DNA of 64,000 nucleotides from the NCBI GenBank assembly GCA_015039465.1, contig MU130178.1, positions 1 to 64,000 on the forward strand, given 5' to 3'. The position numbers and the translations under genes are program-made. Positions 1 through 10,587 of this stretch are shown in pieces (the stretch's first letter is position 1; the number at the start of each line of letters is the position of its first letter). Source of the stretch: Phlegmacium glaucopus. Lineage: Eukaryota > Basidiomycota > Agaricomycetes > Agaricales > Cortinariaceae. The notes under the pieces are model-generated. The model searched no databases and was not told the origin of the DNA. It was given only the letters and a program-made list of their open reading frames with translations.

Positions 1-1436
1 ATGGTGAAGGGATGGGATTCCCATGGATTCGCAGAAATTGAAGGGAAACACAGATAGGCGCTCTGACCGGGCCGCCAGTGGAGGTACCTCGACCTATGGA
101 GAGTGATTCGGAGAACATCAGGTGAGAGTACCTCGACGACAGCATCTAATTCTTTTCTGGACTTTTGCGAAGACCAAGGATTGAGATATCCAAAGTTGAT
201 AATCGCCAAGCGTAACAGACGGATGAAGTGGTCAAGTCCCCAGATTATCATAGAGGGCCAGGCACCATAATACGCGAGGCTATTGGGGATAAGACCGTCA
301 TCGTCTGATGTAATCTGGTAGTCCACATGATACCCACCCGCGGCCTCTGAGATGAAAATATACGCCCAATATAAAGATACTGGATAAATATTAGTGTGAC
401 TTCAAGCTCGCATTGAAGGGTATCCTGCTTACAAGGCGGAATTGAAATGAATCAAAAGGAATGCCTCATAATTCCGTTCTCGGATTGGTCGGATTGTCAA
501 GAAACAGAGGAGTGTGAGTGCGCTCCCTGCTGAAATACCCCAATGGATCCAGCTGTTAACAAGCGCATCATCGTCTGTGAAACTATATGTACGATCACGT
601 CAATATATTAGCGGGAAGAAGAACAATCAATACTCGCCCCAGTGTGATCTTTAAAGAAAAATTATTCAACTGTGAACACGGGTAGCTATATAGGTACTTA
701 CACGGCCTCCCGCATGAATCCATATTAAAATACATAGCACTCGTGCAGCCATACGGTGAAAATAATTCAACTATAATGAAGGCGATCAATTCGAGTACTG
801 CAGACGGGATGAGGAAAGGCACCTTGGTAAAGCTGACGCCGGTGAGCCCTGCAGGAATATATATCAGTTGGGAAAAAACATATTAAGGGAAGGGGTATAA
901 ATTTACAAGAGATAATGTTGTTCCTCATTCCGAGCGCGAGCATTATTGGGAGTTGGGAGGCAGCTATATCCCCTGCCCGATCGGCGTAATATTTCGGGGA
1001 GAATTTAATCCCTGCGATCGTAGTGGCTAGATTGGAATGTGAGTTTATGTGGATCCTTTCGTGAGAGAGAGCGCCGTAACATACTATTGACAAAGGTCCA
1101 GGAGAAAATTACTGCTATGTACCCAAGTGTTAATCCTACCTCGGCGAGGTTGAGTTTATGGGACGATCCAATAGGAACTGTCCATCTAAATGCCAGTGTT
1201 CTGGAAGAGTCGAGTACTGCTGCTGGAACTCTGGCCAGCGATACAGCTGTCCGCCGTTTCCAGCCATAAACTCGCTTCCGAGTGATGAACTTGTAATATA
1301 TGGAGAAAAAATGGCATAACGAGATCAAGGCAATAACGCTTGCGATGAAGTAAAGGACCTGTTTTGGGTAGGAGGAATCTCGAGTATTGAAGTAGTCCGA
1401 GTCAGAACGGACCACAGTGTCTTGAAAGAAGGACAT
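1..1436 (-). CDS. Ferric reductase (FRE family), copy A, 3' part beyond window
   Basis: A plasma-membrane flavocytochrome that would reduce extracellular Fe(III)/Cu(II) with NADPH through FAD and two hemes. Read on the minus strand from MSFFQDT at 1436, it shows hydrophobic N-terminal segments, a ferric-reductase heme helix with two His 13 residues apart (around 765-715), and the start of the FAD-binding domain (RPGQSAYLC near 80). The C-terminal NAD half lies outside the window. Compared with copies B and C it differs at many sites. A one-base deletion near 285 looks at first like a frameshift but falls inside an intron (GT at about 345, AG just before 285), so the reading frame is kept. It is the most diverged of three tandem paralogues. 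Function is inferred from motifs; substrate is not known. Confidence 0.8.
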
Positions 1437-1487
1437 CCTCTACATGAGAAAAGGAGGGGGAATTTTCGACAGCCCTTTGACAGCTAT

Positions 1488-1545
1488 TTTTTATCTGATT
1501 AAAGGCATTCGTTATCTGATAGCTAAAATAGTTATCTGATAGAGG
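1488..1545. promoter_or_regulatory. Cluster of three GATA-type sites upstream of ferric reductase A
   Basis: Three copies of TTATCTGAT (AGATAA on the gene's strand) lie at 1491, 1512 and 1532, within 110 bp upstream of the copy A start codon. Basidiomycete iron repressors of the Urbs1 GATA family bind GATAA-type sites near iron-uptake genes. Regulation here is an inference only. Copy C has no comparable cluster in the same position. Confidence 0.35.
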
Positions 1546-2410
1546 ATCAGCCTGAGTATCGATCAGTACTTCAGTTCCCACCACTGTCTTGTTGGATTAT
1601 AAACCGTATGTCGTTACAATTGTGTATTATCATTCCCACCACCCCTATTTCTTATTTATTTTTATTTTCTTCCTCTTTTGATCACTTTTATATATGACCG
1701 TTACTCTCCGAGAATGGTCTTATATATATATTGATATTTTCGAGTAGTATTACCTCAGTCAATTATTTCGAGAATGAGGTTACTATGTACCTATACCTTT
1801 TATTACAACAACAATGACTTAGAACCAGTAGTTACTATTTTCCCATACCTCATGATGAAAGTACAACTCAAGAATTACGTCTCGTTTTTGAGGTTGTCAA
1901 TCTCAACGTCCATGAGAGCCAAGTTCTTTGTCGTCATGAAAGTTGAGCTCTCTTGCAATTAGAGATGACAGATCATAGGGAAACGTATTAAGGTGATCAA
2001 GTAGGCTTATAGGCAGGAACAAGAGGTGACTCGCACAAGCTTTAGAAATGTATTACATAATCCATTATGTAATGAGAATGCGGCTTTTGCGCCACAGCCG
2101 TACCAGCCGCACTTCTAATTCCACGGCATCAAAGTATGGGTTGATTTACCACGCGGTGACATTTCAAACCTTTTTGGCCACGGTGTTGACTAGTTGTTGA
2201 CTTCGCTTCAAAAATCTCAGGCCGCATATGAGGAATTTCTCTCAAAAACTACCTCACCGTGCGATTTGGTACGCGTATTAATAGTGATTACCAGCCACAA
2301 GGCTACCCAAATGAATTGAGATCTAGGATAGTATAAATAACTGTTCCTGGGTGTGACATGTGACTCGACGGACCAAATTTGACCTGGGACATGTTACGAA
2401 GGCACTTGAC
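1546..2410. other. Intergenic spacer between units A and B
   Basis: No convincing gene. AT-rich, with a 22 bp near-perfect palindrome at about 2050-2071 (ATTACATAAT, 2 bp, ATTATGTAAT). Reading frames here are short and lack recognisable domains. Confidence 0.5.
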
Positions 2411-3165
2411 ACTAATGTTTTTCATTAAAAAAATCACGTTAGATGAACTCTTAAGTCGCCTGATAACCTAGTAGTGTTGGTTGTTGATGTCAGTTACTAC
2501 CGCCGAGAAGAAAAGGCTTGCATAGCACCTGATCGATTTTTTGACCTCACTTGTCTGTGTGTTGAGATGGATCTGGCTTTGTGCACTAAGGCAAGATTCG
2601 GTCTTACAGATACGTGCAACGCTCTGCTATGTACAACGGTCAGTCCTTCCGTGAGTCTCCATGCCTCTCCAATTGAATATCTTCCATGATTGGTCTTGAC
2701 GGTGAGGCCAACCCCAACAGACCCGTGTGTCATCTGTGTCTCCTTCCACACCAGACTCAGAGCCAGCCATATCACACTTATGTACAGCATCGCACAATTC
2801 ACTCCCAGGCCCTTCTCCTTCGACAAGGATGGCAAAGCAATACTCCCAGTCATGTATTCATTCTACAACAACTCTTTATCAGTATCATCAATCTCTGCAA
2901 TACTATAAGGATCAGCGGGAAATAGAGGAGGTCCAGCAAAACTGTAAAATCCCCAAAAAGAAACTGGGCCGAAAGGAAAAAGAAACCGTACTGCTCTATA
3001 CTACTCTCTCTTGCTCTCTTGTTTCATACTACTGTTCATTTCACAAGATAGAACCTTGAAAAAAAAAAAAGAAAGCATCTGCTTCAATGATTGCTTCGTT
3101 TGGTAACCGTTCTTTCTCTATTGTCAGCACACCAACTTGATATTTGGGATACCAGAGCCTACCGA

Positions 3166-5509
3166 CTATCCGAAGGCCTCAACATGGAGCGTGATAGTTG
3201 GCCCACCACGCAGAATATCCATTAGACGAGGTGTTTGAATAGTCTTCCTGGTATCATTGGCTAGAGAATGAGTACCACAAACTATAACGAAGGTTTTTTA
3301 AACCTCAACATCGGGAGGCGGGTTAAGTAGTAAATACCATTGATAGAAATATTGCCTGTAGCTTCCTCAACCTCTTGCGAAATGAGCGATTTCACATCAG
3401 GCCTTCCTCGGTGAACTTGAACAAAAGGCGATTGCAATATAGTTGAATATGACCGCAATGTAGAGCTGTCACGGGTATAAGTGACCATTTCGAAGGCATT
3501 TTCTTTGGAACTGTTGTTCAAGGTGGTGGCGGCGGTTATGTACAGTTGCACAGCGATTGAGATAGAGGGAGGTATATTTTCTAAAGCTGGTGCGAGAATA
3601 TTTGCGATCCAGTGGATATGGTCTAGCAGCGGTGTTAGTGAGAATAGAACGAGTACCCCAATAAAAAACATACCGCTGTCACGGATGGCCCAAATGAATA
3701 CGATCTTTTGACAAGAGTGTTTGCCAACTCTAGCCCGGCTGCAGGTGGGAATCAGGACAAAGGTAATCTAGGAAGGAGAAAAAAAATATTGACCGCAACA
3801 TGTCAAGGAAGAGCGGCAGGGTAAACGCAACACCAGAACCGCCTAGTGAACATGATGAATGACGAGAGCAAGATGCAGTGACAGAATAAACGAACCTGCG
3901 ATTAGGATGACCGTTTGATAACCTATTAAAAGAGGAGGAGCTCCGTAGGGGCCGTTTACAAAAACCTTGTATGTTTGATCTGATGATGCATCTTTGAGAA
4001 GCTTCGGTGTAAAACCTTTCCGCACTCGAAGGAGGAACACCAAAATGCTGTCACCTGATGAAGAGTCAGTATCAATAGTCGACATGGTGAAGGGATGGGA
4101 TTCCCATGGATTCGCAGAAATTGAAGGGAAACACAGATAGGCGCTCTGACCGGGCCGCCAGTGGAGGTACCTCGACCTGTGGAGGGTGATTCGGAGAATA
4201 TCAGGTGAGAGTACCTCGACGACAGCGTCTAATTCTTTTCTGGAGTTTTGGGAAGACCAAGGATTGAGATATACAAAGTTGATAATCGCCAAGCGTATGA
4301 GACGGATGAAGTGGTCAAGTCCCCAGATTATCATAGAGGGCCAGGCACGATACGCAAGGCTATTGCGGGATAAGACCGTCAGCGTCTGATGTAATCTGGT
4401 AGTTCATGTGATGCTTACCCGCGGCCTCTGAGATGAAAATATACGCCCAATATAAAGATACTGGATAAATATTAGTGTGACGTCAAGCTCGCAAAGGGTA
4501 TCCTGCTTACAAGGCGAAAATGAAATGAATCAAAAGGAATGCCTCATAATTTCGTTCTCGGATTGGTCGGATTGTCAAGAAACAGAGGAGTGTGAGTGCG
4601 CTCCCTGCTAATATACCCCAATGGATCCAGCTGTTAACAAGTGCATCATCGTTTTTAAAACTATGTGTACGATCATGTCAATATGTTAGCGGGAAGAAGA
4701 ACAATCAATACTCGCCCCAGTGTGATCTGTAAAGAAAAATTATTCAACTAAGGACATGGGTAGCCATATAGGTACTTACACGGCCTCCCGCATGAATCCA
4801 TATTAAAACACATAGCACTCGTGCAGCCATACGGTGAAAATAATTCAACTATTATGAAGGTGATTAATTCGAGTACTGCAGACGTGATGAGGAAAGGCAC
4901 CTTGGTAAAGCTGACGCCGGTGAGCCCTGCAGGATATATATCAGTTGCGAAAGACATATTAAGGGAAGGGATATAAATTTACAAGAGATAATGTTGTTCC
5001 TCATTCCGAGCGCGAGCATTATTGGGAGTTGGGAGGCAGTTATATCTCCTGCCCGATCGGCGTAATATTTCGGGTCGAGTTTGATCCCTGCGATCGTAGT
5101 GGCTAGATTGGAATGTGAGTTTATGTGGATCCTTTCGTGAGAGCGAGAACTGTAACATACTATTGACAAATGTCCAGGAGAAAATTACTGCCATATACCC
5201 AAGTGTTAATCCTACCTCGGCGAGGTTGAGCTCATGGGACGATCCAATAGGCACTGTCCATCTAAAAGCTAGTGTTCGGAAAGAGTCGACTACTGCTGCT
5301 GGAACTCTGGCCAGCGATACAGCGGTTCGTCGTTTCCAGCCATAAACTCGCTTCCGAGTGATGAACTTGTGAGATATGGAGAAAAAATGGCACAAAGAGA
5401 TCAAGGCAATAACGCTTGCGATGAAGTAAAGGACTTGATTTGGGTAGGAGATATCTCGAGCATTGAAGTAGCCCGAGTCAGAAGGGACAGTACCTTGAAA
5501 GAAGGACAT
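3166..5509 (-). CDS. Ferric reductase (FRE family), copy B
   Basis: Complete gene with about ten short introns, product roughly 560-600 residues, somewhat short for a fungal Fre protein. Exons join in frame across several checked introns. One near 5160-5105 joins WTFVN to TTTIAGIK, and another joins the NAD site as AGGSGVAFTLPL. Visible parts in order: N-terminal membrane helices, the heme helix FHRMAARVLCVLIWIH (His-x13-His), a second pair of His in IHFIFALFIFILGVYFH, FAD domain with RPGQSAYLCFP and HPFT, NADPH site VNGPYG and the Gly-rich motif, and a C-terminal exon with VCGTHSLAND ending HVEAFG at 3166. Likely a plasma-membrane metalloreductase for iron uptake; no ferroxidase/permease pair lies next to it. 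Start chosen at MSFFQG, conserved with copy A. Confidence 0.85.
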
Positions 5510-5589
5510 CCTCTACATGAGAAGAGAGGAGGGGAAGTTTCGACGGCCTTAAAAACGCTTCTATTCATCTAGCCAGTGTTAAGATTATT

Positions 5590-5960
5590 CCGCAATGAGC
5601 AAGCGCGAGGAACGAGCGCATGCTCATTATCGGATAAGATAACGTAACGCGGAACAATAATACGTCCTATGAAAAGAACCTCTCGTTAACTCAGGATCTG
5701 ATTCTGACACGGGAAAAAGGGTCTCTTCAGTTTCCACTGAGTTTTTTCGACCCACCCACCATCCCCTTCAGCGTCCGGTACAGCAGATTGGTTTCGGCAC
5801 ATGTTTTGCCACAACCGAGCTCTCCAGACGCTCAGGCCTTGCCCGGTTTTCCTCGCATCAACTTCAGATCGAAATCTGAATTTTTGAGATCCAAAAAAGA
5901 GGAGCCCGGGCAAGCCCTAGGCACAAACAAAGAATTCATATCCAAGAATTCTTCGTAATC
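5590..5960 (-). repeat. Dispersed repeat, transposon-derived, in inverted orientation
   Basis: Its reverse complement reappears in two pieces elsewhere. One half (about 5765-5960) matches 31540-31804, and the other half (about 5590-5765) matches 38268-38475. It holds a short open stretch on the minus strand (5913-5686) with no recognised domain, probably the 3' end of a retroelement plus LTR-like DNA. It is absent from the same position in unit C, so it was inserted after the duplication or lost from C. Confidence 0.65.
5631..5644. promoter_or_regulatory. Double GATA motif upstream of ferric reductase B
   Basis: CGGATAAGATAACG contains two overlapping GATAA cores about 120 bp upstream of the copy B start. 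It lies within a dispersed repeat inserted here, and a related core occurs in the copy of that repeat near 38430, so the site could have arrived by insertion. An iron-GATA role is inference. Confidence 0.3.
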
Positions 5961-6878
5961 ATATCTGAGTGTTCCACTACAATCAAACATTTTTTCCCTC
6001 ACCTGAATACCTCACAGCACAAGTTATCTCATCCTATGCCGCGGTAGAATTGCGGTAGAATCCGGTGGAATTTCGGTCGAGCTACCAATTTGATCCTGGG
6101 GGTGTGACCTGTGACCCGGGGACTGTTCGAAATCGAGGCGTCTCCTAGAAGAGGCAGCGCTAGCGTCCTGTTGTGCAGCGTCAGTATCGGGTAGTAGTTT
6201 ATAGAAACGGTAGGCGATCGAAATGAAAGCCTTTTAGAATGTACTAAAATATGTATGCAACAATTTTAGCTTGATCAGAACTGTAACCGTGGAAGTAGGA
6301 CCATTAAAAACCTTGTTGATCCCTAGAGAACTTGGGTCTCAACTAAGTGTTATATATGCCATTGTATCCACAGCACAGGTCAAATATCGTGATAACAATG
6401 TCAAAAGATCAACGCGAACCTGTATTTTATAGGAACGAGAATGATCGCAATGGGTAACTCTGTCGTTCAGAGAATTCTTGAGCAGGAGAACCACAAAGTT
6501 ACAGAGACAGAAAAAATGAATGATTCCAATCACAAACTAGAAAATCATAATCAGTATACCACGAAGCGCTTATGGTACAGGATACACGGACTTGACCCTG
6601 AAAACTAGAGGAGTTCTTCAAAAGCAGTACATGGTAGATCAGACTCGTGTGGTGCCCATAAAAATTATCCCGTCGATCAGCCTGTCTCATATTAACACGC
6701 CGTCCAAAGATATCTCCCTCAATTCCACCCCAGAAACAAAAAATTTAATGTTTTTTATAAAAAAATTTCACCTTAGATGAAGTCTTAAGTCGCCCAATAA
6801 CCCAGTGTTAGTCGTTGGTGTCAGTTTCTACTCGCAGAAAAGGTTCGCATAGCACCTGAACAACTTACTGGGTAAACA

Positions 6879-7110
6879 CTGAGGGAATTGCGGAAATGAG
6901 AAAAAGCTACATGAGTGCGAACACGAATTTTGGCTAAGTCCCCGTCACAAATTGGGACCCCCTTAAAATCTCCCCGTTACTCCCAGTCGTTATGCGGTGT
7001 CCCTTATTTTCAAAGTCCGATAGGTGATGTTGTCCTTGTTGTTATTGATGTTGCACCTGTTTGGATGCAGACACGGCATAACGTACTGGTAGCGAGTCTA
7101 GACGCTGGGT
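6879..7110 (+). repeat. Left direct repeat of the cassette
   Basis: About 230 bp, nearly identical to 13227-13454, starting CTGAGGGAATTGCGGAAATG and ending GACGCTGGGT. It holds one long open frame with no known domain in both copies. Differences are a few substitutions and a small indel near its start. Confidence 0.9.
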
Positions 7111-7177
7111 AGGCTCGTGACCAGCTGGTTCTTACTAATCAAACGATTCGGGCTCCGAAAGGTTCTGTAAGAACCGG

Positions 7178-7231
7178 CTGGGAGCAACGGGGAAGATTTA
7201 AGGGAGTCACACTTGTCACAAAAGACTTAGT
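7178..7231 (-). repeat. Left inverted repeat of the cassette
   Basis: Reverse complement of this segment resembles 13277-13330 (and 6934-6988 inside the left direct repeat) over about 54 bp, sharing ACTAAGTC, CTTGTCACA-like and CCCCGTT blocks. It ends only about 17 bp from the DUF6589 stop codon. A 15 bp hairpin pair (CCAGCTGGTTCTTAC at 7121 and its near complement at 7167) sits just outside. Confidence 0.75.
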
Positions 7232-7247
7232 GAAATTTCGCATAATT

Positions 7248-10200
7248 CTAAGACATCTCATCTATGCTATCATCTAAATCATCCTCGCTCTCGTCACTTG
7301 AGGTTATGTTTCCATACTCAGTGTCCATGTCCAGTGCCACATCATCAGCACCCATCGTAGCAAAGGTAGGCTCATCTTCAATAACCTCTTGTTCATATAT
7401 TCTGCTCATCCCTTCGTCACTAGCAACAGCTTCACTCTCCATATCGGCACCGTCCATGCTTGTAGCCATACCCATGGCCACCTGGCCCACCTCTGAGACT
7501 CCCTCCTGTTGTTGTGGAAAGCTTCTGGCTTCTTTTGCAGCAACTTTTTCTTTGGCTGATCCTGGAACCACAGGTTTCATTCGTCGTCGTGCCTGAAGGT
7601 TTCGGAATGCATCATTATAGTCAGAAAGTGGGTTTTTGTTTCCTCCAATGAGATTTTGTAGGCCCACTGCAATAACATCCTTTATAGGTTTGTCATCGTC
7701 ATCCAGCACTCGCCCTTTTTGGATCGTGTACACCTTGTTTTCGTTGAGACTCTCGATGAGCGTAGCAATATCCTCAGTCAGGTTTGCAGGTGCATGTCGT
7801 GTTCCTTGGTCAGCACCCAGAATATCATTAAAGTTCTTTGACAGTTGTTGAAGAACATCAACACAAGGTGCAATTGACTCAAGCCATTCCCAGGATGCGT
7901 TGGATCCATGGGCCTTATAGAAGACCTACACCACATAAATAAAGACTCGCTTGTATGTTTTTGTACTCACTTTAATCCAATAATTCAGATGCTCCTGCAT
8001 CAAGTCAATTTCAACCCAGCTGTTTGGGTTCCCGGTTGGGTTGAGCAACCAATTATTGAGTACAATGTCTCTACAAAGATAAATAAGATACAGATGTGAA
8101 TGAGAAGTCAAATAAATACCGAACGGCTGGGCTCCAGATACTTGATAGGTTATGAATGAGGTGGAGCATCTCATATGCGTACTTAGTCCTCCCATTTCCT
8201 CGAAAACTCAGAGCCCATATCTTGAGGACTAAGACCACTCTTCCAGAATCTCCTGCTTTGACCGCATCACAAAATTCTCGGGATATCAGTCCATCACGAA
8301 GGAATAGAACCGCATTCTCAAAAACCATATCACCCTCTGTTACTTCCTCTCCTGTACATGCTGCCCTATTCTTCCGTAATTCCCTGACCACAGATGTACA
8401 AGTGTATTGATCGTAAATCAATTCTGCATGGGAGACGAGAGTTGACCAGTCCCTGTACTTTGCCGTATAGCTATCAAGTGTAGGTACATTGGCGACAAGG
8501 ATGAGGCAGTGAAGAACACGAGCATAGAGGGAGGTGAAGATTAGATCACGACACACACGAAAGGAGGGAAGAGAAGTGAGTGTAATTGGGAGTCGATCCA
8601 GTCTTGTGTTGTGGAACCAGAGGGATCCTGGATTTCTAGCGCCTGTGTTCGGTTTTCCCCAGTGTGTGAAGAGAGTTCCAGTTACATCCGCCATTTTTGT
8701 GTGAAAAAGGCCAGCCAGCCATGTTGCCCCAAAGAAAGCTAGATGACCGTGTTCATGACCCGCACGAATAATTTCAATAGCACGAAACCGTGCCAGTGAA
8801 AGCTGATCCCCTGCATAGAAGCGCAGATTTTCACCAAAATTTTCTGCTGTGCCTAGATGCAACTCTCTGGTAATTGCTTCATCGACCTCAACATTTCCTG
8901 TGATTGAGGATTCGTCAATATTCCAGGCAGGTAAAGGGTGAACATCTGATTTGTGAAGCTTGATCTTATCTTTCGTGTATGGCTGGTCGTGTTCAAGATC
9001 CTTCTGGAACTTTTTGAAGGTTTCGCCACCATATGTAACAATAATCTGGAGAATTGTGAATGTAAGATGTTTTTTGAAAGCTTTCTGCTCTGAGACAGAG
9101 TGAACGATGTCCGAAATCTTGAGGGATGGAGCTTCCAAGAAGCAACGTTGAAAATCCTTTGTTTTGAGATCCTCTAGCTTTGCGTTAAACAAAGGTACAA
9201 GTGTTGCACACGTCCCGTTCTCTTGTGAATCTGTTAAATGTTGAATGAGGATGTACATTAATGATTTTCCTGAGGGGCACTCACCGTGGTAGCCAATGAC
9301 TTGTTCTGCACTGCGGAACATCATGTTTATGTTATCGTAGACTACAGAATATAATCCTGTTGCAGCAATGCGTCGAGTTTGACTGCGGAGGGCATCTGAC
9401 AGCTGGTGAAGAGTCCCCGTATAAATTGAGGGTAATGATACTTTCGGTTGTTCATTTGCATTCACATTTTTTGTCTGGCGCTTATTCTTGGTGATAATAT
9501 TGGTGTAGCTTTCACTGAGGCCCAAGGTCGACAATACTGTGATTGTTTGCCGTTGAGCACCAGATGCATATAGATATAAACCTATCATCCTCTTTGAGAT
9601 GTTGTTACCATGGCTGTACTCCCCTAGGCATGTAAGCGCTGCTGATGTAGTGACCTGAATATCTTAGGATTAATCAATTAGATTGAAGTTGAAAAAACAC
9701 GCACCATCATCGTCCTTGCTTTCCTCCGGACTGAGTGTTCTTTTTCTGCACGCCAGGATGTTGTGAATGATTCCAGTATTGTCATTGCAATCGGTGCTGA
9801 GACCTTCAATGTCTGGTTAATATTGGCAAAGCTGAAGGATTCAACAAATTCCTGATCCAAAATGATGTCTCTCGTTTGAAGGACCTTCGACTTTGTCATT
9901 GAGTGAGCCTCCCGAGCAACACGGTTGGCAATGTAGCCCACAGCCCACTCCTCTACAGCCTCTCGTGCTTGTCGTGCATTCTCGCTGCAAACCCAGAAAT
10001 CCAAAATTCGGAATACCTCATCCTTCTGTGCGAAGAATTGGTGCCAGCGGACATAACCTTGACCATGCGCAGGGTTAAAAACAAATTCCAGAAGCTGCCC
10101 AAAGCGAAGTTTCTTCTTCTCAAGGAGCTGCAAAACCTCTAATAGATCTGTTTTCTTCTGGGCCTCGGCTGCTGCTTGTACCTCTTGACGGTCCTGCTCT

Positions 10201-10583
10201 TGTTTCCGCAATCGCTTATTCTTCTTCTTCTGGCGAATATCTTCCTTGGTACCAACAAGTGGGCTGCTCCAGATGATGCCACTGTCACTTGATGGCATAG
10301 TAGGCTGCATATCCGGCAGATCCATGTTGAAACTGGACTCGTCATCTACAGGGTTAGGCAGATTAATCTGAGAATTGTTAGAGCCAGCAGACCACAATGA
10401 TTTGCGGGGTGTTGGAAAGTCATCAGTATCACTGGAGAGATTACTCAGGGGCGACGACATAGTGGTTGGGTTGGATTGTGATAATGATAATATTCTGTAC
10501 TGACCCAAGCTTTGGTAATCTAAATCTGTGGTCTCCATTTCTCGATCACTCAAACCACCCCCGATTGTCTCCATTGCTCTCAT
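7248..10583 (-). CDS. DUF6589-domain protein
   Basis: Four exons (10583-9705, 9654-8120, 8070-7971, 7925-7248), 1063 residues from the first Met; joined length divides by three. The central and C-terminal part matches my recollection of the agaric family DUF6589, with blocks such as FHTKMADVTG, GNPNSWVEIDLMQEHLNYW and KAHGSNASWEWLE. Introns are 45-51 bp with GT..AG. The N terminus (about 1-130) is Ser/Pro-rich and low complexity, then a charged basic stretch; the last ~100 residues are strongly acidic. Biochemical function of DUF6589 is unknown to me. Pairing with a helicase inside shared repeats suggests a role in movement or copying of the cassette. The first ATG is 4 bp from the helicase ATG; a start at 10460 (MSSPLSNLSS) would leave room for a promoter. 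Confidence 0.8.
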
Positions 10584-10587
10584 TTCA
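10461..10587. promoter_or_regulatory. Divergent promoter region of the cassette
   Basis: If both genes use their first ATG only 4 bp separate them, so promoter elements must overlap coding or transcribed DNA. If the DUF6589 gene starts at 10460, about 127 bp remain as a shared bidirectional promoter. No clear TATA box seen. Confidence 0.35.

Larger units (their letters stand above)
2411..6740. repeat. Tandem segmental duplication, unit B
   Basis: This stretch is repeated, with ordering kept, in unit C. 2411-2532 matches 6741-6858, 2567-5560 matches 13577-16520, 6176-6350 matches 17128-17310, and 6566-6685 matches 17475-17597. The unit holds one ferric-reductase gene plus spacer, and the part at 6566-6685 is a copy of the DNA just beyond the SmD1 stop codon. 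Unit C is interrupted by the DUF6589/RecQ cassette, so unit B gives a paralogous empty site. Confidence 0.8.

Noticed and set aside
280..290. One-base deletion in ferric reductase A as a frameshift
   Set aside because: Splice analysis places it inside an intron; the frame resumes at the same codon as in copies B and C.
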